Shown: positions 34,545 through 41,346 of the stretch, piece by piece
Numbering within the stretch: the stretch's first letter is position 1
Layout of the letters: every line of letters starts with the position of its first letter
Assembly (NCBI RefSeq): GCF_011046555.1
Contig: NZ_CP049246.1
Span: 2,046,001 to 2,110,000, forward strand
Reading direction: 5' to 3'
DNA length: 64,000 nt
Source of the DNA: Sphingobacterium lactis
GTDB lineage: Bacteria; Bacteroidota; Bacteroidia; Sphingobacteriales; Sphingobacteriaceae
Translations under genes and position numbers: made by a program
Notes under the pieces: model-generated
The model's input: only the letters and a program-made list of their open reading frames with translations
Databases searched by the model: none
Told to the model about the DNA's origin: nothing

Positions 34545-35081
34545 TTATTTTGAAGGTTTGTAATTCTTTTCTGCTGATTCTAATGTTTCTTTATAGGCTT
34601 TCTTCATTCTGAATTTTTCATTGAGTTTTGAAAGCCATTTTTCACCCTTGTTGATAAGCGATAGGTAACCATTGAATTGATCTTCTGTTAACCATGGCCT
34701 TGTATCTTCAGGTTTGTCAACTTTATTTCCAGAAGCTCTATTTGCATCATCATCTTCCTCTTGGAGATTAAGCAATGCTTTTAGGGTGTATCTTCGATAG
34801 TATGTAATCGCTGAACCTATTTTCTGTGGATCTTGTGATTGAGGAAGTTCTAATGAGCTTTCAATCTTTTCACCCGTATCTACATCAATAACTTGTGTCA
34901 ATAATGTATTGCCATGGATAGGCTGTAAAACCATTAGGTTTTGATTGTGGAATAACGGATTGGACAATTCAATCAATTGATTGATGTCAGCATACTTAGA
35001 TTTGAAAAATGGATTATCTGCATCCTTTGTTAACTTTCCAATGTTCTTTTGGATTTCGAATAGTTTCTTATATATCGTCAT
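34545..35081 (-). CDS. erf: ERF-family single-strand annealing recombinase
   Basis: 178 residues. PF04404 pattern: KLFEIQKNIGKLTKDADNPF, KSKYADINQLIELSNPLFH, and QKIGSAITYYRRYTLKALLN with LQEEDDDAN. The C-terminal part (residues about 120-178) is Lys-rich. Anneals complementary single strands in phage recombination and genome circularisation. Confidence 0.9.
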   Translation of the reverse strand: MTIYKKLFEIQKNIGKLTKDADNPFFKSKYADINQLIELSNPLFHNQNLMVLQPIHGNTLLTQVIDVDTGEKIESSLELPQSQDPQKIGSAITYYRRYTLKALLNLQEEDDDANRASGNKVDKPEDTRPWLTEDQFNGYLSLINKGEKWLSKLNEKFRMKKAYKETLESAEKNYKPSK

Positions 35082-35085
35082 ATCT

Positions 35086-35268
35086 TTATCTATTAGTTAT
35101 AATCACTTCATACTCTCTTACCCCAACATATAGGGCGTATAAAAAGAAAAAAGCCATTACAGCTATTGCAATGACTTGAAAATAGAATCGAAACATTTCC
35201 TTAGTTTCTTCATCTAAGTAGAACCACCAGTTCTGAACTGATCGGTCTATTCTTTTAAAAAGTTTCAT
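35086..35268 (-). CDS. Small membrane protein
   Basis: 60 residues, KLFKRIDRSVQNWWFYLDEE then one membrane helix (about 28-47). Overlaps the previous gene by 14 bases, so coupled. Function unknown. Confidence 0.6.
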   Translation of the reverse strand: MKLFKRIDRSVQNWWFYLDEETKEMFRFYFQVIAIAVMAFFFLYALYVGVREYEVIITNR

Positions 35269-35545
35269 TATTTAGGAAATTTAAATGGTGAAATGATTTT
35301 TGACTTAGCTCTATAATCTTCTTATGTGAGAAGTATATCTTGCTATTCTTTCCGTTTTGGCTTACAGGCTTTAATAATCCTGCCTTGATCCATTTGGTTA
35401 CTCTTTGCTCTCCATAAAGCCTTTCACTTTCCAATCGTGAAAGCTGTGGTTTAGATAGTGTTATATCTACCTTATCTCTTGCTATAATGGAGTGTACCAA
35501 TGCTGTCAGATCCTCTAATGATACTTGAATGATTGTATTTTCCAT
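35255..35545 (-). CDS. HTH_17 / MerR-like small DNA-binding protein
   Basis: 96 residues. ERLYGEQRVTKWIKAGLLKP then VSQNGKNSKIYFSHKKIIEL is the winged helix of excisionase-like HTH_17 proteins found widely in Bacteroidota mobile elements. Could be the excisionase or an early regulator. A terminator at 35565 lies just upstream. Confidence 0.7.
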   Translation of the reverse strand: MENTIIQVSLEDLTALVHSIIARDKVDITLSKPQLSRLESERLYGEQRVTKWIKAGLLKPVSQNGKNSKIYFSHKKIIELSQKSFHHLNFLNNETF

Positions 35546-35564
35546 ATGTTATTAATTTTAAAAT

Positions 35565-35593
35565 GAAAAAGCCCGACTGTTACATCGGGCTTT
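35565..35593 (-). terminator. Terminator after the tRNA-like RNA cluster
   Basis: Nine-pair stem AAAGCCCGA/TCGGGCTTT (35568-35576 with 35585-35593). On the minus strand it is followed by TTTTTCATTTT. It would end the leftward transcript that carries the tRNA-like elements 35656-35947 before the next protein genes. Confidence 0.75.
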
Positions 35594-35655
35594 GTTTGAC
35601 ATTTACGTTATTAGGCGGCTAAAAATGTCTTAAATCTGCCTTCCTTATTTGGAGT

Positions 35656-35746
35656 GGAGAGAACAGGATTCGAACCTGTACTGAACATATGGGAGTCATA
35701 CCCTCGCCTAAAGGCTACGTAGCGTCTACCATTCCGCCATCTCTCC
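35656..35746 (-). tRNA. tRNA-like gene, Leu-type D arm, anticodon not assignable
   Basis: On the minus strand: perfect seven-pair acceptor stem GGAGAGA/TCTCTCC, a leucine-type D arm (GGCGGAATGGTAGACGC), and a perfect T arm ACAGG-TTCGAAT-CCTGT. Total 91 nt, normal for a long-variable-arm tRNA; no CCA is coded. I cannot build a five-pair anticodon stem: GCC-TTTA-GGC and GGG-TATGACT-CCC hairpins occupy the middle. It is therefore either a divergent tRNA or a tRNA-like RNA. Confidence 0.5.
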
Positions 35747-35752
35747 ATTTTA

Positions 35753-35838
35753 AAAGCAAGGGCAGGGATTCCATAGGGTGTCTCGACTTCGAAACCTACG
35801 CGTCGCTGTTTCCCCGTATACCTCCGCCACCTTGCTTT
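35753..35838 (-). ncRNA. Second tRNA-like structured element
   Basis: Nine-pair outer stem AAAGCAAGG/CCTTGCTTT encloses a D-arm-like GGTGGCGGAGGTATACG and a 3' end AATCCCTGCCC that resembles half a T arm, but the 5' half is missing. Contains GCGTAGGTTTCGAA (35801-35788), shared in near-identical form with the next element (GCGTAGGTCTTTGAA). Strand is taken from the neighbouring tRNA-like gene. Confidence 0.35.
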
Positions 35839-35847
35839 ATGTTTTTA

Positions 35848-35947
35848 AACCTATCCATCCGTTAGCCTCCTACGGGTTCAAAGACCTACGCTCTGCATTT
35901 CAAAGGGCTTGCTTTGATCTTCTCATGCTTCGGTAGCTGGATAGGTT
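35848..35947 (-). ncRNA. Third tRNA-like structured element
   Basis: Nine-pair outer stem AACCTATCC/GGATAGGTT. Inside are CTAC/GTAG, GCAT/ATGC and CAAAG/CTTTG stems nested in order, then GCGTAGGTCTTTGAA and CTAACGGATGG. No canonical T arm. Similar motifs in 35753-35838 and 37292-37310 suggest one RNA family. Confidence 0.35.
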
Positions 35948-35966
35948 ATATCTTCAAAGAACTTGC

Positions 35967-36347
35967 CTAGTATATAGGCTTTTCGGTAGTGATGCCGTAA
36001 TTGTATTTTTTATCTAATTGGCGAATGAAAAACTTATCATAAGCATTCATGTACTTTTTGCCAAACTTCACTCTACCGAAATATTGGTCACGTCTGATTC
36101 TTATAAAATCACCTTTAACATTCCCAAAGTAATCAGTAAAGTATAATCTATACCAAGCGACAATCAATGATTTCCTTAATATTAAACCTGATAATCCAAT
36201 TATTATAAACCCAGCAACATAAAGGATGCAGAATGGTAAACCAAAGAATAACATTGATACTGAATAGTACCATTTCTCGTTGCTTCCAAATGCTATTCCT
36301 GAAACAAAAGCATTGATGATGAAGTAAATGTAAATCGCGTCTTTCAT
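35967..36347 (-). CDS. Membrane protein with EKPIY tail
   Basis: 126 residues, membrane segments near 3-20 and 28-56, then a basic soluble part FGNVKGDFIRIRRDQYFGRV. Ends TEKPIY. Its ATG shares one base with the previous stop (TAATG). A 19-base direct repeat lies at its 3' end and at the 3' end of the upstream gene, so the gene is exactly flanked by repeats. Confidence 0.65.
   Translation of the reverse strand: MKDAIYIYFIINAFVSGIAFGSNEKWYYSVSMLFFGLPFCILYVAGFIIIGLSGLILRKSLIVAWYRLYFTDYFGNVKGDFIRIRRDQYFGRVKFGKKYMNAYDKFFIRQLDKKYNYGITTEKPIY
35968..35986 (+). repeat. 19-base direct repeat, copy 1
   Basis: TAGTATATAGGCTTTTCGG, exact match to 36348-36366. On the minus strand it codes the shared C-terminus EKPIY plus stop of two adjacent genes. 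Confidence 0.85.
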
Positions 36348-36751
36348 TAGTATATAGGCTTTTCGGGTTTTACAATGGGTTGGTAGTGGGTGACTTTCAG
36401 CTCTGGTATGATATATTTTTTATAATACTCAAAATCGTTAAACGTCATAACACTACCATTAGAGCAAAAAGCATAATAGTTGTAACTATCCTTCGGCAAA
36501 TCCCCCTCACTCTCTATCCTTATCCACCCGTTGTTGTTTTCGATGCCTTGTAGGGATTTGGGTCTAATAGTGAGCTTATATATATCTTCGTCACATGTCA
36601 AGTAGTGTGTCAATGAATAATTCTTACTCTTAGTTAGATAATCCATACTGTAGTAATAGAACCAACCTTCTTCATCTACCTTGTCCTTTACTTGCTCCCA
36701 ATACTCACCATACGCCTTGCGTATAGCTTCTTGCTTTGCGGTGTTTGGCAT
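36347..36751 (-). CDS. Hypothetical protein with EKPIY tail
   Basis: 134 residues, soluble. PNTAKQEAIRKAYGEYWEQV, WFYYYSMDYLTKSKN, IRPKSLQGIENNNGWIRIES. Ends KPEKPIY. Similar short proteins occur in Bacteroidota phages; function unknown. Confidence 0.65.
   Translation of the reverse strand: MPNTAKQEAIRKAYGEYWEQVKDKVDEEGWFYYYSMDYLTKSKNYSLTHYLTCDEDIYKLTIRPKSLQGIENNNGWIRIESEGDLPKDSYNYYAFCSNGSVMTFNDFEYYKKYIIPELKVTHYQPIVKPEKPIY
36348..36366 (+). repeat. 19-base direct repeat, copy 2
   Basis: Exact copy of 35968-35986. The 380 bases between the two copies are one complete gene. Confidence 0.85.
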
Positions 36752-36753
36752 GG

Positions 36754-36909
36754 TTAGTCGTTTTTAGTAATTTTAACACATACATCATTCATTACTGAAT
36801 CTCCCCAACCATTAATAGCTCCTGAAACAATTAGCTCCGGATCATCGGTTTGAATAGCGCACAATAAAGCACCACCAAAATCTATTGTTACTGTGTATTT
36901 CTTTTCCAT
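36754..36909 (-). CDS. Small hypothetical protein
   Basis: 51 residues, EKKYTVTIDFGGALLCAIQT then DDPELIVSGAINGWGDSVMN. Clean open frame with normal codon use between two early genes. Function unknown. Confidence 0.55.
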   Translation of the reverse strand: MEKKYTVTIDFGGALLCAIQTDDPELIVSGAINGWGDSVMNDVCVKITKND

Positions 36910-36920
36910 CTCTATTCTAC

Positions 36921-37181
36921 TTAAATAGTGGTTGCTCTTGTGAGGAGGTCTTTCAATTGATCGAAGTCATAATCATTACCCCACAACCTATCGTTGTATA
37001 TTTTATCCAACATCTCCAACATTTCCGGAGCGTGAGCGATTAGCTGGGCGTTGGCTTTGGCTTCTTCATTATTTCTACCTGAGATATGAATTAAACTTTC
37101 TTTGTTTTCTGAATAAACAGATGAAACAATTCTGCTTTCGGTGTTTCTGTACCAACTTCCTTTAGTTCCTTTAAATTTCAT
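36921..37181 (-). CDS. Small phage protein (ANAQLIAHAPEM type)
   Basis: 86 residues from the ATG at 37181: KFKGTKGSWYRNTESRIVSS, then NNEEAKANAQLIAHAPEMLE. That motif is common to a small early protein of many phages, function unknown. Confidence 0.7.
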   Translation of the reverse strand: MKFKGTKGSWYRNTESRIVSSVYSENKESLIHISGRNNEEAKANAQLIAHAPEMLEMLDKIYNDRLWGNDYDFDQLKDLLTRATTI

Positions 37182-37217
37182 AACTACGTGTGTTTGGTTA
37201 ATTAATAAATTTATAAG

Positions 37218-37268
37218 CACCCTATAACCGATTCGAACGGTTCCTCGCTATCCTTTATAGAATAGGGT
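37218..37268 (-). ncRNA. tRNA-like minihelix (acceptor plus T arm only), A
   Basis: On the minus strand: ACCCTAT (37268-37262), 19 nt with a CTAT/ATAG hairpin, perfect T arm AACCG-TTCGAAT-CGGTT, then ATAGGGT and discriminator G. The acceptor stem is seven perfect pairs but D and anticodon arms are absent. The 5' strand ACACCC could instead pair with GGGTGT upstream, so alternative folds exist. Confidence 0.45.
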
Positions 37269-37417
37269 GTGTTTGTTCGATAGCTGTCCCGATACCTCCG
37301 TTAGACACCCTTCGTTTCCTCATTGGTGGAGTCTTACATGGCGACACATCTGCAGTAGTCACTACTGTATATTACTATCCATACGTCAAATAACTTTCCG
37401 CAACCTTTGTTGCTTAG

Positions 37418-37462
37418 CTCCCGATCAAGGTTTCGAACCTTACTGCCTATAGCTTATCGGGA
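37418..37462 (-). ncRNA. tRNA-like minihelix (acceptor plus T arm only), B
   Basis: On the minus strand: TCCCGAT, 13 nt, T arm TAAGG-TTCGAAA-CCTTG, ATCGGGA, discriminator G. Seven perfect acceptor pairs, canonical T loop, no room for D or anticodon arms. Same plan as 37218-37268. Between the two (37269-37417) lie further motifs shared with 35753-35838 such as CGGAGGTAT and no protein gene. Confidence 0.45.
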
Positions 37463-37576
37463 AATTTTAAACATGGCTTGCGCTAGACAACCGTGTTTTG
37501 ATTGTTTAATTACCTGTAAATCAGGCGGTATTGTTTATTTGATTTTTGTTGCTATTTTTGAGTTTTAACCTTATTT

Positions 37577-37966
37577 ATGAAAAAAAAATTTGAATGGCTC
37601 TCAAAGCATTTCTCTATTTTAGGGGCTATTACAACATTAGTTGTTTTACCGGTTTTGTATTTTTTATATCCATTTCTAATTACTTCGGTTTGTCTAGAGC
37701 TTTGGTTGATAATCCTATTTTCTTTTATTCCTTTTTTATTGTTAAAGACATACAATTTTTACTATAGCGTTAAAAAGCGAAAGTTTAAAGGCGGAGAAAG
37801 GGTTGTTTTTGCTCATACTGCTGGATTCGACGCAAATTATGTTAATGGATATTCTTTATTTCATGCAAAAAAAGTAGTTGTAAAAAACCTTAAAAACGAA
37901 ATAATTACTGTTCATGAGGATTCTTTGGAGTTGTTTGATTCAGAGCGTCACGCGCAAGTTTCCTAA
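37577..37966 (+). CDS. Membrane protein on the opposite strand of the early module
   Basis: 129 residues: two membrane segments (about 12-33 and 38-59), then a small beta domain FKGGERVVFAHTAGFDANYV and VVVKNLKNEIITVHEDSLEL that resembles a KOW/SH3-like fold. Reads rightward against the early operon and converges on 37905 with a 62-base overlap. Likely a lysogeny cargo gene, possibly exclusion. Function unknown. Confidence 0.6.
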   Translation: MKKKFEWLSKHFSILGAITTLVVLPVLYFLYPFLITSVCLELWLIILFSFIPFLLLKTYNFYYSVKKRKFKGGERVVFAHTAGFDANYVNGYSLFHAKKVVVKNLKNEIITVHEDSLELFDSERHAQVS

Positions 37967-38114
37967 GTGTTTCGTTGTCTTTCTGCATACCTTCCGAAAC
38001 TATTTTAAGAAATTCTTTATCCTTTTTCTCTTTTAAAAAAAGCATGCTTATTATAGCATTCCAAACAAAGAATACTATCAAAAAAACTACTTGGATGATC
38101 TCTCTTATTTCCAT
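37905..38114 (-). CDS. Small membrane protein with coiled-coil tail
   Basis: 69 residues: EIREIIQVVFLIVFFVWNAI membrane helix, then KEKKDKEFLKIVSEGMQKDN. Two bases after the KilA-N-like gene. Overlaps the 3' end of the convergent gene 37577. Confidence 0.55.
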   Translation of the reverse strand: MEIREIIQVVFLIVFFVWNAIISMLFLKEKKDKEFLKIVSEGMQKDNETLRKLARDALNQTTPKNPHEQ

Positions 38115-38116
38115 GA

Positions 38117-38863
38117 TTATCTGTTTCTGAATTGGTTAATTGAATTTTTAATTACTCTTGCCGCTTGATTTGAAACCATAGCGCATTCTTCGTTTCCGTA
38201 ACGGCGATTTTTTTCAATGTCCTCTTTAGCCAACATTTCAGCAAATTGTATAGCCTGGAGTTCTAAAGCTGACATGTTCTCACGGATATTTGATTTTTGA
38301 GGTATGCCCTTTTTCTCACGTACCCCACTTGCATCTTTTCCGTAAAGCTCTATGTACATTGCATTGGTACATCTTTGATATCCATCACCGGAGACACCGT
38401 GTCTTTTTAGAGTAGAGGTAAATTCGTTACGAGCCGCCTTGCCTGTTATTCTCTTTGAGATCCATTCAGGTGAATATCCTTTTTTAGTGTAAGTAGTTAT
38501 TGCACGGTCAACAATAAGATCAGGATTCTTTTCTTCTTCAACTCTTTCGAAGAAAACTTCGTTTACTAAAGCGTGTAATTTTGGATCAAGATATTTAGCG
38601 TATGAGAGTGCTATTTGTCTATGAGCTTCAGTACCACCGCCTTTACCTCTCTTAGATTTTATAATGTGATTTGAAGTCACATTTAGAATTTCACTAACAG
38701 TGTGAATTAATTCTTTAACATTATCTTGTTTCACCCAAGTTCGAGGATCTTTATTCTTAGGACTGCCAGCTAATTCATATAGACCATTTAGAGAAAACAT
38801 TCCGTTTTCTTTTTTAACATTATCAAGAATGTTAGTCTTTTGAGTTTTTGATAATTGGTTCAT
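38117..38863 (-). CDS. KilA-N domain protein, antirepressor-like
   Basis: 248 residues. The N-terminal ~110 residues (MFSLNGLYELAGSPKNKDPR, TWVKQDNVKELIHTVSEI, KGGGTEAHRQIALSYAKYLD, PKLHALVNEVFFERV) are a KilA-N domain. The C-terminal region has AIQFAEMLAKEDIEKN. Such proteins are antirepressors or DNA-binding early regulators. Located right after the divergent switch. Confidence 0.85.
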   Translation of the reverse strand: MNQLSKTQKTNILDNVKKENGMFSLNGLYELAGSPKNKDPRTWVKQDNVKELIHTVSEILNVTSNHIIKSKRGKGGGTEAHRQIALSYAKYLDPKLHALVNEVFFERVEEEKNPDLIVDRAITTYTKKGYSPEWISKRITGKAARNEFTSTLKRHGVSGDGYQRCTNAMYIELYGKDASGVREKKGIPQKSNIRENMSALELQAIQFAEMLAKEDIEKNRRYGNEECAMVSNQAARVIKNSINQFRNR

Positions 38864-39066
38864 TACTCAGCCCTCATAATAATGGTTACACCTTCTTTGA
38901 ATTTAGATTTAGAAAGAACAATTCTTCTGTCTGGATTAAGTTTCTGGAAGATTGTTCGCTGCGTATTTAGGTAGCTGTAAGCTTTGTCGCTCTCAACTCT
39001 ACCGCCTACATCAAGGCTCTCTAAAATTTTTGTGGCTGACAAAATACATGATTGATCTTTTTGCAT
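38863..39066 (-). CDS. Small early protein, Cro position
   Basis: 67 residues, QKDQSCILSATKILESLDVG, SYLNTQRTIFQKLNPDRRIV, KSKFKEGVTIIMRAE. First gene leftward from the switch region, opposite the repressor, which is the place of cro. No clear HTH seen. Shares one base with the next gene. Confidence 0.6.
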   Translation of the reverse strand: MQKDQSCILSATKILESLDVGGRVESDKAYSYLNTQRTIFQKLNPDRRIVLSKSKFKEGVTIIMRAE

Positions 39067-39070
39067 AATT

Positions 39071-39206
39071 ATATCTATTTATTATTTTAATAATAGATAT
39101 ATATTTATACCTTTGTGTGGTATTCATTATATCTATCGTTGTTCTGATAAATCAAAAATAGATATAAATAGATATAGTTGCAAATAAAATAGATACAAAT
39201 AGATAT
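39071..39206. promoter_or_regulatory. Repressor operator array (ATAGATAT sites)
   Basis: Seven copies of ATAGATAT or its complement: complement at 39071 and 39129, direct at 39093, 39158, 39168 and 39199, and a one-base variant (ATAGATAC) at 39189. The pairs 39158/39168 and 39189/39199 are ten bases apart, one helical turn. It fills the space between the divergent cro-position gene and the S24 repressor, so it is the likely lysis-lysogeny switch operator. Confidence 0.7.
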
Positions 39207-39218
39207 AAAATATTGCAA

Positions 39219-40001
39219 ATGTCTGTATATCAGGGAGAAAAATTTCGCTTATTTATTGCTAAAGTGAAAAACCTTTATTCGAATTATGGTTTTCCAGCTA
39301 AACCAACTAATGAAGAGATTGCCGAAAAGCTTGGCGTTAAACCCATGCAGTTGAATAGGTATTATAAATCAGCAAATCTTCAAAAGGAAACCGTTCTAAG
39401 AATATTAAAATCCTTTAATGTTTCGGAAAGTGAAATATGGGGTGAAGTTGATAACCTCCATGATTGGTTTGAAGGCGATGTCTCCAAATTTGTGTCAAAA
39501 AATAGTAAACCTAAAACCAAACCAAAAGAAGAAATAACACCAATACCTTATGATGATTATATGATGGTTGAATATGTAGACTTATCAGCTAGCGCAGGCA
39601 TGCTCGGGGGATCCAATGTGGATTTGCTGCCTGACTATAAAAAGAGACTCGTTCCAAAGGAATTTGAGAACGGAAATTATTTAGTCGTTCGTGTTAACGG
39701 AGATAGCATGACCGATGGATCGGATATTTCTATCCCAGATGGAGTAGAGATATTGGTAAAAGAACACGTTTTGGAGAACGGAGACAAACTACCGATCAGA
39801 GGAAATCTATTTGTTATATGCTCCAGGGAAGGTAACGTATTCAAGCAGATCGTAGAACACAACACCGACTTAAGCTATATCCGCTGCCATTCCTACAATC
39901 CCAAATATGAAGATTATAACATTCCAATGGATGATGTATTCCAGATATTCATTTACCGCAAGATAGTAGGGTATAGACCTAACATTCCAGAAATCAAATA
40001 A
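39219..40001 (+). CDS. S24-family (CI/LexA-like) phage repressor
   Basis: 260 residues from the ATG at 39219. N-terminal HTH with TNEEIAEKLGVKPMQLNRYY, then a linker, a possible Ala-Gly self-cleavage site in LSASAGMLGG, catalytic Ser in VNGDSMTDGS and Lys in GNVFKQIV. Keeps the prophage silent until RecA-stimulated self-cleavage. Faces the early genes across the ATAGATAT array and probably represses itself too. Confidence 0.9.
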   Translation: MSVYQGEKFRLFIAKVKNLYSNYGFPAKPTNEEIAEKLGVKPMQLNRYYKSANLQKETVLRILKSFNVSESEIWGEVDNLHDWFEGDVSKFVSKNSKPKTKPKEEITPIPYDDYMMVEYVDLSASAGMLGGSNVDLLPDYKKRLVPKEFENGNYLVVRVNGDSMTDGSDISIPDGVEILVKEHVLENGDKLPIRGNLFVICSREGNVFKQIVEHNTDLSYIRCHSYNPKYEDYNIPMDDVFQIFIYRKIVGYRPNIPEIK

Positions 40002-40016
40002 ATAAAACCAATTGAT

Positions 40017-40622
40017 ATGAAAAAAATTTTATTGATTATTTTATGGTTAATTCCATTTGTTTCATTCTCTCAAATTGATTATGATACATATTTTATTAGT
40101 ACAGGTGGTGCTAAAGAAGAGTTAAAGATTCAGGTTTCTGAAAAGGGAGGAACGTTAGATCAAGTTTTTATTTATGCAAAATCGTTAGAAGGCGAACATT
40201 ACAGATCCGTATTAATTATCGATGCGAAAAAGCTTCCAACTTTTATAGAATATTTAAAGTTTGTTAAGAACAAATATTCGGAATGGTCCGAAACTGCAAA
40301 AAATAATAATGTTCACAATTTGTTAAAAGACATCGATGCAGATCTAAAAGATTATTACATGGTTGGATTCGCTATTGGTGATTGGTATTTCGATAGGAGG
40401 GTTAAAATCAAGGCTAAGTTTTCAGTTGATAATGAAAGCATGGAGTTATATTTATATACAGACAAATTATACAGCTCAACTAATACTTATATTGATAACA
40501 AAGGTTTGTTCATCCCGTTTTCTAATAATGAAGATTTAGATTTACTTATAAAGAAATTGGAGGTAGATGTTATTTCAAATTTCTTGAAATCAAATAAGGG
40601 GAAAGAGAGTTTGTTTAATTAG
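40017..40622 (+). CDS. Secreted protein, cargo gene at the prophage end
   Basis: 201 residues. Signal KKILLIILWLIPFVSFS then QIDYDTYFISTGG; mature part mixed alpha/beta, no domain known. 15 bases after the repressor stop and just before attR, so probably expressed from the repressor promoter in the lysogen. Candidate for lysogenic conversion or superinfection exclusion. Function unknown. Confidence 0.65.
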   Translation: MKKILLIILWLIPFVSFSQIDYDTYFISTGGAKEELKIQVSEKGGTLDQVFIYAKSLEGEHYRSVLIIDAKKLPTFIEYLKFVKNKYSEWSETAKNNNVHNLLKDIDADLKDYYMVGFAIGDWYFDRRVKIKAKFSVDNESMELYLYTDKLYSSTNTYIDNKGLFIPFSNNEDLDLLIKKLEVDVISNFLKSNKGKESLFN

Positions 40623-40630
40623 TGTTTTAC

Positions 40631-40644
40631 CAAGTTTTTACCGA
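40631..40644 (+). other. Candidate attR core of the prophage
   Basis: Exact copy of 78-91 (CAAGTTTTTACCGA), nine bases after the last prophage gene. Sequence to its right up to the GNAT gene at 40946 would be chromosomal. An inverted repeat AGTGTT/AACACT (40621-40660) spans it. Confidence 0.6.
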
Positions 40645-40700
40645 AACAAATTTTAACACTTGTAACCAACTGAATAACAGTACACTACAGATATATTAAC

Positions 40701-40759
40701 TTTATAATTGGTTAATAGTAAAGGGAGCAATTGCCAGATTGCTTCCTTTTCTTTTTGTC
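40701..40759 (+). terminator. Hairpin terminator with promoter-like upstream box
   Basis: Stem AAGGGAGCAAT/ATTGCTTCCTT (one G-T pair) around loop TGCCAG, then TTCTTTTTG. Upstream 40701-40714 is identical to 1518-1531. No gene ends nearby on this strand other than 40622, about 100 bases away. A short self-terminating RNA is possible. Confidence 0.5.
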
Positions 40760-40945
40760 TAATTTTAGAAGCTACCTGAAATCTATATGAAACATGCATG
40801 AATATGCAAAATCATAATGCTGTCCCCTACAGCAAAATTTTTTCAATCACGCCTCATTTCTTATCCTACATCAATAGCAGACGATTTCAAAAACGCTAAT
40901 TTTACTTTAAAGAAAACATTCATTAACCCTTATTGTTGTTAAGCT

Positions 40946-41263
40946 ATGAAAGATCAATTTTTGGATATCCCTTTAAAGAAGAATGAAGAAAAAAGTAGGT
41001 TTGAATTGGAAGTCAATGGCCACATTGCTTTTATCGACTACAAAGAAACAAACAGCACAATTGCTTTGATTCATACGGAGGCACCTGCTGAACTTGGTGG
41101 AACCGGAGCTGCTTCAGCCTTGGTGGAGAAAACCTTGAATTTTATCAAAGATGCCGGTAAGAGCATTTCGCCATACTGCCCTTATGTTTTTGCCTATATT
41201 AAAAAGCATCCGGAATGGAAGGAACATGTATCGCCTCGATTCCCGAAATACGACGAGATTTAG
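40946..41263 (+). CDS. GNAT-related N-acetyltransferase-like protein
   Basis: 105 residues. Acetyltransf_CG (YidJ-type) family: short GNAT core with RFELEVNGHIAFIDY, IALIHTEAPAELGGTGAASA (acetyl-CoA loop) and SPYCPYVFAYIKKHPEW. Substrate unknown. First chromosomal gene right of the prophage, followed by a strong terminator. Confidence 0.85.
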   Translation: MKDQFLDIPLKKNEEKSRFELEVNGHIAFIDYKETNSTIALIHTEAPAELGGTGAASALVEKTLNFIKDAGKSISPYCPYVFAYIKKHPEWKEHVSPRFPKYDEI

Positions 41264-41316
41264 TGAGCAATAATTTTCCATAAAAAAGGGATGGTTTCAT
41301 GCCTATCCCAAAAATG

Positions 41317-41346
41317 AAGGAGCCAGTTTTGGCTCCTTTATTTTTT
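41317..41346. terminator. Bidirectional terminator
   Basis: Nine-pair stem AAGGAGCCA/TGGCTCCTT, loop GTTT, then TATTTTTT on the plus strand. Lies between the converging GNAT and acyl-CoA synthetase genes. Confidence 0.8.

Noticed and set aside
35656..35746. Ordinary tRNA-Leu with anticodon UAG (CTTTAGG seen)
   Set aside because: TTTAGGC could be an anticodon loop, but the flanking five bases on each side do not pair, so I do not assign an anticodon.
37552..37755. Leftward 67-residue frame opposite the 37577 membrane gene
   Set aside because: The rightward frame has clear membrane helices and natural codon use; the leftward one has neither.
39071..39206. CRISPR array from the repeated ATAGATAT units
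   Set aside because: Units are eight bases with irregular spacing and orientation and lie in a divergent promoter; they are operators. No CRISPR array is seen in the window.
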